Shown here in pieces: positions 9,010 to 17,745 of a stretch of DNA of 64,000 bases; positions within the stretch are counted from its first letter, which is position 1, and each line of letters opens with the position of its first letter. The notes under the pieces were generated by a model, which saw only the letters and a program-made list of their open reading frames with translations, had not been told where the DNA came from and did no database searches. Where the stretch lies: contig UQFH01000001.1 in NCBI GenBank assembly GCA_900540185.1, forward strand, positions 124,001 through 188,000, given 5' to 3'. This DNA comes from an uncultured Eubacteriales bacterium (GTDB lineage: Bacteria > Bacillota > Clostridia > Tissierellales > Peptoniphilaceae). The translations under genes were made by a program, and so were the position numbers.

Positions 9010-9723
9010 TTGAAAAAGATACTTGATAAAGGTTATGTCCGACTTGTTGACAAAATGGGCTCAGACCTTACAATTGTCAATGCTGCAAGGGCAAGTTATG
9101 CCAAAGAAAGCATCGAAATGACCGAAAAAGACGAAAAATTGATTGCATATCTTGCAAAAAATGATCACACTTCTCCGTTTAGACATGCAATTCTTCAATT
9201 TGAAATTTTTGCACCTCTAATGGTTGCAAGACAATGGTGGAAATATATTATCGGCTCTTCGCATCTCGAAGGATGTCAAGATACAATGAATGCATGGAAC
9301 GAAAGTTCAAGAAGATATATTACTCAAGAACCGACTTTCTACATTCCAAATGAAAACGAATGGAGAGGAAAGCCGGATAACAACAAGCAAGGTTCTAAAG
9401 AACCTGTTTCAGCGGAACTCGGCAAAGAATATACTGAAAAATTAAAAAAATATGTAAACGAAGGCGTCGATCTCTATGAAAAAGCAATGGAAGACGGAAT
9501 TTGCGCTGAAGAAGCAAGACTCTTTCTTCCGGCATACGGAATGTATGTAGGTTGGTATTGGACCGCTTCCCTCCAATCCGTTGCTCACTTTATAAAACAA
9601 AGAATGGACTCGCACAGCCAATTTGAAATAAGACAATATGCAAAAGCAGTGAAAGATCTTGCACTTGAAGAATTTCCGCTCGGCATAAAAGCATTTCTGA
9701 CTGAAGACGAAATGAACGCATAA
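9010..9723 (+). CDS. thyX: FAD-dependent thymidylate synthase ThyX
   Basis: Makes dTMP from dUMP with methylene-THF, FAD and NAD(P)H. About 237 residues. ThyX features are RASYAKES, DHTSPFRHA (FAD/dUMP site) and the signature region RQWWKY...NESSRRY. Start is ambiguous. ATG 8992 has no ribosome site and nearly coincides with the expected transcription start; TTG 9010 has AAAGGGGG 7 nt upstream and gives the more typical N-terminus. Single gene, closed by a strong terminator. Confidence 0.95.
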   Translation: MKKILDKGYVRLVDKMGSDLTIVNAARASYAKESIEMTEKDEKLIAYLAKNDHTSPFRHAILQFEIFAPLMVARQWWKYIIGSSHLEGCQDTMNAWNESSRRYITQEPTFYIPNENEWRGKPDNNKQGSKEPVSAELGKEYTEKLKKYVNEGVDLYEKAMEDGICAEEARLFLPAYGMYVGWYWTASLQSVAHFIKQRMDSHSQFEIRQYAKAVKDLALEEFPLGIKAFLTEDEMNA

Positions 9724-9764
9724 TAAAAATCCTTAATCCATCAAACCGGATTAAGGATTTTTTT
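9724..9764. terminator. Terminator between convergent thyX and iadA
   Basis: AAATCCTTAATCC...GGATTAAGGATTT stem with a T-run on the plus strand and a shorter one on the minus strand, so it can serve both genes. Confidence 0.88.
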
Positions 9765-9765
9765 G

Positions 9766-10878
9766 TTAGAAATTTTGAAAATTCACCTTTCTAGTAATCT
9801 CATTTTGTTTTAATTCTATAATTCCCTTGCTCACAACATCAACGATGTTTAAGTCCTCATCAATAGAAATAAAGTCACAAGAAAGACCTTCTCTAATCTC
9901 GCCCGTTATATTTGAAATCTGAAGTGCTTCGGAAACATTTTTTGAAACGAGCCTGTGTGCCGTATCAATGTCAACATTAAAATCCTTAACAAGAGTCTTT
10001 ATATTATCATAAAGCCCTGAAATCTCCGCAGCTTCAACGCGAATAACTTCTTTTTTATCATTCCAAACAGGAATGCTTCCATTTGAATCACTTGAAAGTG
10101 TAATTCTATCGAGCGGTGCTTTTTTCATTACATAATCTAAAATCTCAGGAGTTTCATCTCCCGCAGTGAAGTCCGCATATCCGCCCATATTCATAAATTT
10201 TATCGCATCGTCAACCAGATTGCCGCAGTGCGTAGGTCTAAAAACTTTTATAGGAATTTCCGATTCTTCAAGAATCTCAAACACATCCTTAAGCTGCCTT
10301 TTTCCAAGCCTGCCCGTGTGCATGTGTAGCTCTCCCACTTTTCCGGAAATTAGTCCGCCAAAAAAACATTCACTCGCAAGTCTTAAAAGCTCGTGCTTGT
10401 CAAGATAGCTCGACCTGTGATCCGAAATTGCAATCTTTGAACCGATAATTTCATTTATAAAAACTATGTCTCCTTTGACTGTCCCCGTTATTGTCGGCGA
10501 CGGATAGTCGTAAGCTCCTGTCAAAGCATAAGTTCTTATATTGTATTCCGAAAGTTCCCTCACCTTTTGAATCAAATTTTGAACGGAGCGTGTAGTGCTG
10601 TCTGTGCCGAGAAGTCCCACCAAAGTTGTGACTCCCGCTCTTATAATCTTTTCAAATTTTATAGGCGGAACCATTGTTGTAAAACCGCCCTCTCCGCCTC
10701 CTCCGGTCACGTGGACATGTCCGTCAATCAAACCCGGGAGCACAACTCTTTTTTCGAGGTCATACTCCGGAACATTATAATAATTTTCAATATTTTCTTC
10801 AATCTTAAAAATCTTTCCGCCTTCACATAAAATGTCAACAATAAATTCTTTTAAATTTGCATTTCTAAATAAAAACAT
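9766..10878 (-). CDS. iadA: Beta-aspartyl (isoaspartyl) dipeptidase
   Basis: Zinc amidohydrolase that degrades isoaspartyl dipeptides from damaged or branched proteins. 370 residues. Metal-binding HVHVTGGGGEGG near residue 53, the later TGAYDYPSPT, SDHRSS and HMHTGRLG segments and LSSDSNGS match IadA. Start ATG 10878 after GAGGT, 2 nt after the phosphatase stop, so the two form an operon. The activity fits an amino-acid-fermenting anaerobe that salvages peptides. Confidence 0.93.
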   Translation of the reverse strand: MFLFRNANLKEFIVDILCEGGKIFKIEENIENYYNVPEYDLEKRVVLPGLIDGHVHVTGGGGEGGFTTMVPPIKFEKIIRAGVTTLVGLLGTDSTTRSVQNLIQKVRELSEYNIRTYALTGAYDYPSPTITGTVKGDIVFINEIIGSKIAISDHRSSYLDKHELLRLASECFFGGLISGKVGELHMHTGRLGKRQLKDVFEILEESEIPIKVFRPTHCGNLVDDAIKFMNMGGYADFTAGDETPEILDYVMKKAPLDRITLSSDSNGSIPVWNDKKEVIRVEAAEISGLYDNIKTLVKDFNVDIDTAHRLVSKNVSEALQISNITGEIREGLSCDFISIDEDLNIVDVVSKGIIELKQNEITRKVNFQNF

Positions 10879-10880
10879 AT

Positions 10881-11441
10881 CTACCTCATAAAATTTCTTT
10901 CAAATCTATTATTTTTAAAATCATATTTTATAACTTCGCAATTATCAATCGGAACAATCGGCTCATAGTTGTGAATATCTTTAAGCAAATGATAAATCAC
11001 AAAACCGTGACTCACAACCAAAATGTCCTTGTCATGGTCAAGTTCATTAAAAAAATCATTTAATCTTTTGAGAACTTCCGAATATTTTTCAGGAATATCT
11101 CCCTTATAAAGCTGTGGCGAATTGTAGAAAAGCACATAATCAGGCTCGTTATTTCTCAAATAATCATAAGTCTTACCTTCCCAAGTTCCGAGACCTATTT
11201 CACGAAGTCGCCTATCGTTAATGACGCCTCCCGTGTCGTGAAAACGTGCTACGATTTCCGCCGTCTTATGTGCGCGCATCAAGTCAGACGAATATATCTC
11301 ATCAAAATGTATATCTTTAAGCCTTAGTGCAGCTTCTTCCGCCTGCTTTATTCCCTCTTCGCTAAGCGGAATATCCCTTTGACCCTGAAGCCTTCCCTCT
11401 TTATTGTAGGGCGTGGTTCCGTGTCGCATAATATAAATCAT
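10881..11441 (-). CDS. Histidine phosphatase family protein
   Basis: Phosphoglycerate-mutase-like phosphatase, 186 residues. The catalytic histidine is in YIMRHGTTPYN; a second conserved histidine is in VVSHGFVIYHL, and EIGLGTWEGK matches the acidic proton donor region. These features separate it from true GpmA, which is at 13.4 kb. Substrate unknown: CobC-like alpha-ribazole phosphatase and sugar-phosphate phosphatase are both possible. ATG behind GGAGG; operon with iadA. Confidence 0.88.
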   Translation of the reverse strand: MIYIMRHGTTPYNKEGRLQGQRDIPLSEEGIKQAEEAALRLKDIHFDEIYSSDLMRAHKTAEIVARFHDTGGVINDRRLREIGLGTWEGKTYDYLRNNEPDYVLFYNSPQLYKGDIPEKYSEVLKRLNDFFNELDHDKDILVVSHGFVIYHLLKDIHNYEPIVPIDNCEVIKYDFKNNRFERNFMR

Positions 11442-11529
11442 AGCACACCTCCAAATATAAATACTCTTATCTTATTATATTAAGTAAACACCTAAAAATC
11501 AAATTGTATATGTATTGTATTTTAGCAAA

Positions 11530-11562
11530 TAAAAAAATCACCGTTTAAAACGATGATTTTAC
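11530..11562 (-). terminator. Terminator of the tRNA cluster
   Basis: Imperfect hairpin AAATCATCGTTT/AAACGGTGATTT followed by seven T on the reverse strand, directly after tRNA-Leu. Confidence 0.8.
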
Positions 11563-11564
11563 TT

Positions 11565-11649
11565 TGGTGCGGGAAAGAGGACTTGAACCCCCACGCCTCG
11601 CGGCACTGGAACCTAAATCCAGCGCGTCTGCCAATTTCGCCATTCCCGC
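11565..11649 (-). tRNA. tRNA-Leu (anticodon TAG)
   Basis: Acceptor GCGGGAA/TTCCCGC, discriminator A and encoded CCA. Anticodon arm CTGGA-TTTAGGT-TCCAG gives anticodon TAG. It has a long class II variable arm and a TTCAAGT T-loop. Confidence 0.95.
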
Positions 11650-11654
11650 ATATA

Positions 11655-11730
11655 TGGTGACCCATCCGAGATTCGAACTCGGGACACCTTGATTAAAAGT
11701 CAAGTGCTCTGCCGACTGAGCTAATGGATC
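11655..11730 (-). tRNA. tRNA-Lys (anticodon TTT)
   Basis: Acceptor GATCCAT/ATGGGTC with one G-U pair. Anticodon arm CTTGA-CTTTTAA-TCAAG gives TTT; T-loop TTCGAAT; encoded CCA. Confidence 0.95.
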
Positions 11731-11732
11731 AA

Positions 11733-11810
11733 TGGGGTGGAAGATGGGATTCGAACCCACGGTCTCCAGAACCACAATCTGGCGCCTTAACCAGCTCGGC
11801 TACATCCACC
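11733..11810 (-). tRNA. tRNA-His (anticodon GTG)
   Basis: Anticodon arm CCAGA-TTGTGGT-TCTGG gives GTG. The extra 5' G typical of tRNA-His pairs with C73. The acceptor stem appears to contain one U-U mismatch. Encoded CCA. Confidence 0.93.
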
Positions 11811-11819
11811 ATACAAATC

Positions 11820-11893
11820 TGGAGCGGGTGAAGGGAATCGAACCCTCGTAACCGGCTTGGGAAGCCGAAGCTCTGCCATTGAGCTACACCCGC
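11820..11893 (-). tRNA. tRNA-Gly (anticodon CCC)
   Basis: Acceptor GCGGGTG paired with CACCCGC. Anticodon arm TCGGC-TTCCCAA-GCCGG gives CCC; TTCGATT T-loop; encoded CCA. First gene of the four-tRNA transcript. Confidence 0.95.
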
Positions 11894-11918
11894 GATTGAT
11901 TTATTGTCAACATTTAAT

Positions 11919-11947
11919 ATTATATAATACTAATTTTTGTTTGTCAA
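11919..11947 (-). promoter_or_regulatory. tRNA cluster promoter
   Basis: Perfect TTGACA, 17 bp, TATAAT on the reverse strand, about 26 nt upstream of tRNA-Gly. Confidence 0.9.
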
Positions 11948-11986
11948 GTGTTTTTTTAATAATTTTTACAATTTATAAAAATATTT

Positions 11987-12847
11987 TTATCGAACTTCAA
12001 CTTTGTTTTTTCCGACATATGCAACATATGCGCCGATAAATATTAAGAGAATTCCAATGCCGCTAAATAAATCTATTTTATCTCCGAATATAAAATAACC
12101 CAATATACTTGTAAAAATAACAGTCGTATAATTGAATATACTTACCTTTCCCGCCGGTGCCATCATATATGCAAAGGTCAAAAACCATTGTCCAAGCATT
12201 CCGCAGATTCCTACTATGGCAAGACCTATAATCTCCTTTAAATTCGGTACTTTAAAGTTTCCTAGCATAAGCGGAATCATTCCGACACATGTTACAATTG
12301 CAAAAGAAAGCATGATTGTGTGACTTTCTTCTCTTCCTTTAAGCATTCCTATACATGTATATGCCATTGCGGCGAATATGCCCGATAAAAGTGCAATTAT
12401 AGCATAATTATTAAATCCGCTTGCACTCGGTTTTGTTACAAACAGTACTCCTGTAAACGCAACTATCATTGATATGATGTCCGCTTTACTCATAGGTTCT
12501 TTCATTGTGATATATGCAAATATCGCTACGAAAAACGGACTGGATTTTTGAAGGACGGAAGCCTCCGCACTCGGAAGATATTTAGTAGCTTGGAAGTATA
12601 AAAATACTCCAAGCATACCAAATATTCCTCTCCCCAATATTAGTGGGAGATTTTTCTTGTCCTTATAAAGCGGTTTTTTGTTTTTTATAGTTATTGATCC
12701 TGCAACCAGGAGCATCACAAAATTTCTCATGAATACTAGTTCAGCGACAGGTATTGTTTGAGCTGTATATTTAACTGCAATCTGCATTATTGAAAAGCTG
12801 AATGCCGAAAGCAGCATAAATATAGACGCCTTATGGATCTTATCCAT
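11987..12847 (-). CDS. EamA/DMT family transporter
   Basis: Inner-membrane metabolite exporter or importer of the drug/metabolite superfamily. 286 residues with ten hydrophobic spans arranged as two EamA repeats (about 5-135 and 148-280). Segments typical of the family are FLYFQATKYLPSAEASVLQKSSP and FTSILGYFIFGDKID. The start overlaps the cobO stop as TAATG, so translation is probably coupled. Substrate unknown. The gene ends about 100 nt before the tRNA promoter on the same strand. Confidence 0.9.
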   Translation of the reverse strand: MDKIHKASIFMLLSAFSFSIMQIAVKYTAQTIPVAELVFMRNFVMLLVAGSITIKNKKPLYKDKKNLPLILGRGIFGMLGVFLYFQATKYLPSAEASVLQKSSPFFVAIFAYITMKEPMSKADIISMIVAFTGVLFVTKPSASGFNNYAIIALLSGIFAAMAYTCIGMLKGREESHTIMLSFAIVTCVGMIPLMLGNFKVPNLKEIIGLAIVGICGMLGQWFLTFAYMMAPAGKVSIFNYTTVIFTSILGYFIFGDKIDLFSGIGILLIFIGAYVAYVGKNKVEVR

Positions 12848-13347
12848 TAAAATTCAATACCTTTCTTTGCAGGAATTCCTTCTTGATAATGGTGTTTCAC
12901 TTCAACAATTTCTGAAACCATCTTTGCGAGATCTTGGATTTCCTGCGGAGCATATCTGCCCGTAACTACTATTTCATGGTCTTCTGCTGCAGTTTTAAGC
13001 GTTTCAATCACTTCATCCATAGGTAGAAGTTCATAGAACATAGCAACATTGAGTTCATCAAGTACATAAAGCCCGAAGTCTTCGTTTAATTTTTCCTTAA
13101 ATAAATCCCAAGCGGCTCTTGCTGCCTTCTTATCCTCTTCTTCAGCATTCCTCTTTATGAATCCCGGTCTTCCCATAGTGTGAACTTCCGCTTCCGGAAA
13201 TCTCTTTAGAGCTTTTATTTCGGAATATTCAGTGCCTTTCATAAATTGAATGAAAAGTACTTTTTTACCGGTTCCAATCATTCTTACCGACATCCCTATT
13301 GAAGAGGTTGTCTTACCTTTTCCATTTCCTGTAATACAAAATAACAT
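12847..13347 (-). CDS. cobO: Corrinoid adenosyltransferase (CobO/CobA/BtuR family)
   Basis: Transfers the 5'-deoxyadenosyl group of ATP to cob(I)alamin or related corrinoids to make the coenzyme form. 166 residues. N-terminal P-loop GNGKGKTTSS; LFIQFMKG and YVLDELNVA match the family. No other cobalamin genes are nearby, so a salvage role is likely. Start ATG 13347 after GGAGG, 14 nt after gpmA. Operon gpmA-cobO-EamA. Confidence 0.92.
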   Translation of the reverse strand: MLFCITGNGKGKTTSSIGMSVRMIGTGKKVLFIQFMKGTEYSEIKALKRFPEAEVHTMGRPGFIKRNAEEEDKKAARAAWDLFKEKLNEDFGLYVLDELNVAMFYELLPMDEVIETLKTAAEDHEIVVTGRYAPQEIQDLAKMVSEIVEVKHHYQEGIPAKKGIEF

Positions 13348-13361
13348 AATTCCTCCATTAA

Positions 13362-14042
13362 TTATTTAAATATCTTTTTGTCAACAATTTCAAGTTTATT
13401 ATCCAGTTCGTAAATTATCGGACTTCCTGTTGGAATTTCAAGTCCCATAATGTCTTCATCTGAAATATTTTCAATATGCTTTGTTAGAGCTCTTAAACTG
13501 TTTCCATGAGCAGCGACAATAACGTTTTTTCCGTCAAGCAAATCCGGCGCAATCTTATCTGTCCAAAAAGGCATTACTCTTTCAAGTGTAACTTTAAGAT
13601 TTTCCGTGTGTGGCACAGCATCTTTGTAAATATAACGTCTATCACCGTCTTGACTGAGCGGATTGTCATTTTTTATTTCCGGCGGAAGCGTGTCATAGCT
13701 TCTTCTCCAAATATGAACTTGTTCATCGCCATATTTCTCAGCAGTTTCCGACTTGTTTAATCCTTGGAGCGCACCATAGTGTCTTTCGTTAAGTCTCCAT
13801 GACTTTTCTTCAGGAATCCAAAGCTCATCGCATTCTTCCAAAATAAAATGAAGCGTTTTTATAGCCCTTTTAAGCACACTTGTGTATGCTTTGTCGAATT
13901 GAATTCCTTCATCTCTTAAAATTTTACCGGCGTGTTTAGCTTCTTCAACCCCCTTCTCCGACAAATCAACATCGACCCAGCCTGTAAACTTATTTTCAAG
14001 ATTCCATAAGCTTTGTCCATGTCTTACTAATACTAATTTCAT
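13362..14042 (-). CDS. gpmA: 2,3-bisphosphoglycerate-dependent phosphoglycerate mutase
   Basis: Interconverts 3- and 2-phosphoglycerate in glycolysis. About 226 residues. The phosphohistidine motif LVRHGQSLWNLENKFTGW at the N-terminus, the RHYGALQGLNKSE segment and the second histidine in VAAHGNSLRAL are intact. I start at ATG 14042 after GGAGG. The reading frame stays open to 14342, but that extension runs out of frame through hup and is not protein-like. Weak promoter possibilities lie between here and the hup terminator. Confidence 0.95.
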   Translation of the reverse strand: MKLVLVRHGQSLWNLENKFTGWVDVDLSEKGVEEAKHAGKILRDEGIQFDKAYTSVLKRAIKTLHFILEECDELWIPEEKSWRLNERHYGALQGLNKSETAEKYGDEQVHIWRRSYDTLPPEIKNDNPLSQDGDRRYIYKDAVPHTENLKVTLERVMPFWTDKIAPDLLDGKNVIVAAHGNSLRALTKHIENISDEDIMGLEIPTGSPIIYELDNKLEIVDKKIFK

Positions 14043-14120
14043 TTTTGCCTCCAAAATCCTTTTATATTCATATAATACCACATTTTTATAAGTATTAAAA
14101 CTCTTTTTTGTTACAATAAT

Positions 14121-14149
14121 GAAAAAGAGCAACCATAAGTTGCTCTTTA
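14121..14149 (-). terminator. hup terminator
   Basis: AAAGAGCAAC-TTAT-GGTTGCTCTTT stem followed by T on the reverse strand, 15 nt after the hup stop. Confidence 0.88.
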
Positions 14150-14163
14150 ACACATAACATAAG

Positions 14164-14475
14164 TTATTTTTTCTTTGCTTTTTTCTTTGAAGCTTTCTTT
14201 GAGTTAACAGCTTCTTTAAGTGCTTTTCCTGCTTTGAATACAGGTGCAAGTGATGCAGGGATCTTAATAACTTCTTCAGGATTTCTAGGATTTCTGCCTT
14301 CTCTTGCTTTTCTTTCTCTAACTTCGAAAGTACCAAAGCCAACCAATTGAACTTTGTCGCCTTCTGTCAATGTTTCACTGACTGTTTCGAGAAATGCGTT
14401 TAAAGCTCTTTCTGAATCTTTTTTTGTCAATTCTGATTTTTCAGCGATTGCTGAAATTAATTCGGATTTATTCAT
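14164..14475 (-). CDS. hup: HU family DNA-binding protein with lysine-rich tail
   Basis: Nucleoid protein that bends DNA. About 90 residues form the HU fold (MNKSELISAIAEKSELTKKD; GFGTFEVRERKAREGRNPRN with the DNA-binding arm), followed by a short basic tail, NSKKASKKKAKKK. Its position next to the yabN-like gene matches the clostridial order mazG-hupA-rqcP, although rqcP has moved to 29.9 kb here. It has its own promoter and terminator. ATG behind AAGGAGG. Confidence 0.95.
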   Translation of the reverse strand: MNKSELISAIAEKSELTKKDSERALNAFLETVSETLTEGDKVQLVGFGTFEVRERKAREGRNPRNPEEVIKIPASLAPVFKAGKALKEAVNSKKASKKKAKKK

Positions 14476-14529
14476 AATCTTCCTCCTTATGATTGCCGCT
14501 ACGAAAGAATAATTCTTCCGCTTACATCC

Positions 14530-14558
14530 ATTTTAACCGATATAACAAATATTTTCAA
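14530..14558 (-). promoter_or_regulatory. hup promoter
   Basis: TTGAAA, 17 bp, TAAAAT on the reverse strand, about 55 nt upstream of the hup ATG. Confidence 0.65.
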
Positions 14559-14602
14559 GTCTTTTTACGATATTTTACCGTATTTTTTGTATTTTTTTAC
14601 GG

Positions 14603-15457
14603 TTATAAGCCATTATTGAGCAATTTTAGTGCAAAAATCACCTCATTCATTTCAAAATAGCCTTCGTCAACAAGATTCTTTAAATTTTTATAGCTTTTGG
14701 AAAGATTCATTATCGCCGTTTTTAATTCCGGATCGATATCAACTTTATCAATATTTTTTTCATTATCCGCTTCGCTCAAAAGTTCAAGGAAATTATTTCC
14801 TTTAAAAGTTGGAACTACCAAAGAAAGTCTTATGTCCGGTTTTAAAACTCTGTCCATCTCATAAACCCTAAGCTTCTTAATCTTTTCTTCTCCCTTTATT
14901 CCGGCGCTATAAATCGCCTCTATCTCATATTCGTCGCCGTAAATTTCCATAAGAGCGAGTTTAACGTCTGAAATAATAAACTCATTCCAAAGTTGTGTTA
15001 TCATAATATTGAAATTCGGATTTAAATTATAAAAATTCACATCAACCGCATCTATCAAAACTAAACCTTCACCTATGTCTATTTTTGAAGCAGTCACACA
15101 TGGCTCGATAAAACTTACCGCCTCCACTATTTCAACGTCGGGCTCATCCTTTATAATATGAAAAGCTGTACTTTCAAGGATCGACGGCGCTCCCGGAACA
15201 ACATAAACGGTGTCTTTTTCTTTGCTTTCTTCCAAAACTTTTTTCGCGATACTTTTATACAATTCCTCGAAATTATCCGCCTTTTCATAAAGTTTATCAC
15301 AAGTTTTGTATTCAATCCCCATCTCATCGATGAGCTCGACAGTCGGGTGATGCTTGGTCCTTAAAATTACATTTGAAGAATTTTTAATAGTGTCAAGCGC
15401 CTCAAGCGTTATTCCCTTTTTTTCTCCAAATCCCAATCCAACTATTGTTAACTTCAC
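14603..15457 (-). CDS. YabN-like tetrapyrrole-methylase-fold protein lacking the MazG domain
   Basis: In Bacillus and Clostridium, YabN/MazG has an N-terminal SAM-methylase-like fold and a C-terminal MazG nucleotide pyrophosphohydrolase domain. Here residues 1-215 show the methylase fold (LTIVGLGFGEKKGITLEALD; YVVPGAPSILES). The C-terminus is only about 60 residues, with no EExxE metal-binding motifs of MazG. The protein is 284 residues against about 480. It overlaps the flippase gene by 4 nt (ATGA) and sits at the conserved yabM-yabN-hup position. Function unknown. Confidence 0.82.
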   Translation of the reverse strand: MKLTIVGLGFGEKKGITLEALDTIKNSSNVILRTKHHPTVELIDEMGIEYKTCDKLYEKADNFEELYKSIAKKVLEESKEKDTVYVVPGAPSILESTAFHIIKDEPDVEIVEAVSFIEPCVTASKIDIGEGLVLIDAVDVNFYNLNPNFNIMITQLWNEFIISDVKLALMEIYGDEYEIEAIYSAGIKGEEKIKKLRVYEMDRVLKPDIRLSLVVPTFKGNNFLELLSEADNEKNIDKVDIDPELKTAIMNLSKSYKNLKNLVDEGYFEMNEVIFALKLLNNGL

Positions 15458-17016
15458 TCTCTAATTTCCTCCAAATCTTTTTTCGTGACGGTCTTCGTTC
15501 CAAACAATATGGCGGCATAAGCTACAGCACCTACCATTACCGCAATTAATGTGGCAATGTTTGGCGATATTCTAGTGTTTAAAGCCATCCAAGTGCCATA
15601 TGCAATGCCACCCATCAAAACGGATGCAATTGCGCTCACAAGCGTTTTAACGTTCAGTTTTAAGCCTATTTCCTTTTTGACAAAATATAAATCTAAGAGA
15701 CCTGTAATCGTAAACGAAATTACAGTTCCTATTGCTGCACCGTATACATTTATCTCCGGTCTTTGCGTCAAAACATAGGTTAGAAATATTTTAAAAATTC
15801 CACCAATAACAAGATTTATTACAGGGATTCTTTCTTTTCCCACAGCTTGAAGAACCGAAGTATTTACATTTATAAGCATGAGTGCCGGGACTGAAATTGA
15901 AAGAATTCTGAGAATTTTTGCAGTTCCCTCGATTGCTTCCGCGCCGGTTGAACCATATAGAAGTCGGATTATCGGTTCGCTTAAAGAAAAAAGACCTATC
16001 ATTGCCGGAAATGCAATAAAAAGTGTTATTCTATTTATACTGGAAACTTTCTTTTCCAGTTTTTCCCCATCTCCGAGCGTGAAAAGTTTTGATACAACCG
16101 GAATCATCGAAACTCCGAGAGCAATACCTATTACTTGTGGAAGACTTATAAGGGTTTGTGCCATACCCTTTAGCCACCCGAATCTCAAGTTTGCCTCTTC
16201 AACAGAAAATCCCGCTTTTAGTAACCCTTTCATGACAAGTCTGATATCGATTGTGTCCATAATTGGCATTATCGCGGCCCCGATTGAAATTGGGATTGCG
16301 ATTTTTATAAGCTCGTTTAATATTCCCTTGGAATCCATTAGTTTATCTTTATTTGTATTAAACGAATCGCCTATTTCTCTGTTGTGTTTTCTATGCACGA
16401 GAAGCATATACATAACTCCAAGAAATGCTCCGATTCCGGCTCCGGCAGATGCGCCGCCGGCGGATGCTTCGAGTCCATAAGGTATCAAAAGATAACAAAG
16501 ATATAATCCCGTTGCAACCCTTGTCCCTTGTACAATTATTTGGCTTATTGCGGTCGACGTCATGAGCTCAAGCCCTTGATAATACCCACGCATAGCAGCG
16601 AGTGGCGGACTGAATAGCATAGCCGGAATAAGCGCGAGCATCGAATAATAGCTCCCCGGATTTCCCAAGAAATTTACAAGCGGCTCTGCAAAAATCCAAA
16701 GAAGTAGTGCTAAAAGCGCGCCCAAAAATGCCATAAACCAAAATGCGACTTTAAAAGTCTTCTTTGAATTTAAATAATTTTCTTTTGCATTTTCCCTTGA
16801 AACTATTGTTGAAACCGCAACCGGAAGCCCCGCTGTAGAAATCGCAAGCATTATTTCATAGATTGGATATGCGGACTGAAAATATCCAATACCCACATCT
16901 TTAATAAGAGCGGTCATCGGTATTCTATAAATCGCTCCGAAAATTTTTACAATTATGCCTGCCAAGCCAAGTATCGCAGCATTTTTTCCAATTGATGATT
17001 TTTTATTTTGATTCAT
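15454..17016 (-). CDS. SpoVB/YabM-like polysaccharide flippase (MOP superfamily)
   Basis: Multidrug/oligosaccharidyl-lipid/polysaccharide exporter, 520 residues with about fourteen membrane spans; relatives flip lipid-linked cell-wall or spore precursors. Family segments are 'GIIVKIFGAIYRIPMTALI' at 20-40, 'AMRGYYQGLELM' near 138, and the central loop before 'ISIGAAIMPIMDTID'. Synteny with Bacillus yabM (mfd-spoVT-yabM-yabN) supports the YabM label. ATG follows AAAAGAGG. Directly downstream of the rplY terminator, so it needs its own promoter or read-through. Confidence 0.9.
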   Translation of the reverse strand: MNQNKKSSIGKNAAILGLAGIIVKIFGAIYRIPMTALIKDVGIGYFQSAYPIYEIMLAISTAGLPVAVSTIVSRENAKENYLNSKKTFKVAFWFMAFLGALLALLLWIFAEPLVNFLGNPGSYYSMLALIPAMLFSPPLAAMRGYYQGLELMTSTAISQIIVQGTRVATGLYLCYLLIPYGLEASAGGASAGAGIGAFLGVMYMLLVHRKHNREIGDSFNTNKDKLMDSKGILNELIKIAIPISIGAAIMPIMDTIDIRLVMKGLLKAGFSVEEANLRFGWLKGMAQTLISLPQVIGIALGVSMIPVVSKLFTLGDGEKLEKKVSSINRITLFIAFPAMIGLFSLSEPIIRLLYGSTGAEAIEGTAKILRILSISVPALMLINVNTSVLQAVGKERIPVINLVIGGIFKIFLTYVLTQRPEINVYGAAIGTVISFTITGLLDLYFVKKEIGLKLNVKTLVSAIASVLMGGIAYGTWMALNTRISPNIATLIAVMVGAVAYAAILFGTKTVTKKDLEEIRE

Positions 17017-17032
17017 AAAAACCTCTTTTAAT

Positions 17033-17061
17033 AAAAAAACCGTGAAAAGTCACGGTTCCTT
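17033..17061 (-). terminator. rplY terminator
   Basis: GAACCGTGA-CTTT-TCACGGTTT stem with seven T on the reverse strand, 13 nt after the rplY stop and just before the flippase gene. Confidence 0.88.
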
Positions 17062-17073
17062 AAATTCAGTGAA

Positions 17074-17715
17074 TTATTCTTCTTCCTCTTTGTTTTCTTC
17101 ACCAACAACAGGTACATCACCGGCAGCTGTTTCAGTGGATTCTTCCTCTTCTTCAACTTCTTGTTGTGGTAACAATGAACAAACAGGTTCATCTTGGTCT
17201 ACCAAGATTGTAATTTTGTCATTCTTAGCAATTTCTAAGTCCTTAACATAAATTACATCATCAATTTGCATTCCTTCAACAGGTATTTCAATTGTATCAG
17301 GTAAATCTCCAGGTAAACATTCGATGTGAAGTTCGTTTAACGATGCATTGAATACAGATGGTTGTGCTTTAATGCTGTCACGACCGATAAATTCAATAGG
17401 AACTTCAACTTTGATTACTTCGTTCATGTTTATGCCTTGGAAATTAACGTGTAGAATTTGGTTCTTGAACGGATGTCTATCGATTTCTTTAATAATTGTA
17501 GGATGTGCTTGACCTTCAACATTAACGTCAACGATTGATGTTCCGCCTGCTTCTCTATATACAATTTCAAAATCTCTTGCTGATATCGTAATAGGCAACG
17601 TTTCTTTGCCTTTTTCAAAAATAGCTGCCGGGATAAGATTGTCGCGTCTTAATTTGTTTACACGGTTCTTACCAAATTCGGCTCTATTCTTAGCTTCTAA
17701 TTTAATATTAGCCAT
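17074..17715 (-). CDS. rplY: 50S ribosomal protein L25/general stress protein Ctc
   Basis: Binds 5S rRNA. About 213 residues: L25 N-terminal domain (MANIKLEAKNRAEFGKNRVNKLRR), TL5-type C-terminal beta domain, and a very acidic tail rich in Glu from about residue 184. Starts at ATG 17715 after AAAGGAGG; an open frame upstream to 17769 covers the promoter and is not coding. It keeps the ctc position of the Bacillus prs-ctc-pth-mfd neighbourhood, though shifted downstream of mfd. Confidence 0.94.
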   Translation of the reverse strand: MANIKLEAKNRAEFGKNRVNKLRRDNLIPAAIFEKGKETLPITISARDFEIVYREAGGTSIVDVNVEGQAHPTIIKEIDRHPFKNQILHVNFQGINMNEVIKVEVPIEFIGRDSIKAQPSVFNASLNELHIECLPGDLPDTIEIPVEGMQIDDVIYVKDLEIAKNDKITILVDQDEPVCSLLPQQEVEEEEESTETAAGDVPVVGEENKEEEE

Positions 17716-17745
17716 TTTTTCCTCCTTTAAAATATCCTGACTACA

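Noticed and set aside
11545..11775. Open frame across the tRNA genes
   Set aside because: It is composed of tRNA-Leu, tRNA-Lys and part of tRNA-His; no ribosome site and no protein family.
14043..14342. Extended N-terminus of gpmA up to 14342
   Set aside because: The extra residues are hup read in the wrong frame plus its terminator, basic and unlike any mutase; the true start has GGAGG at 14042.
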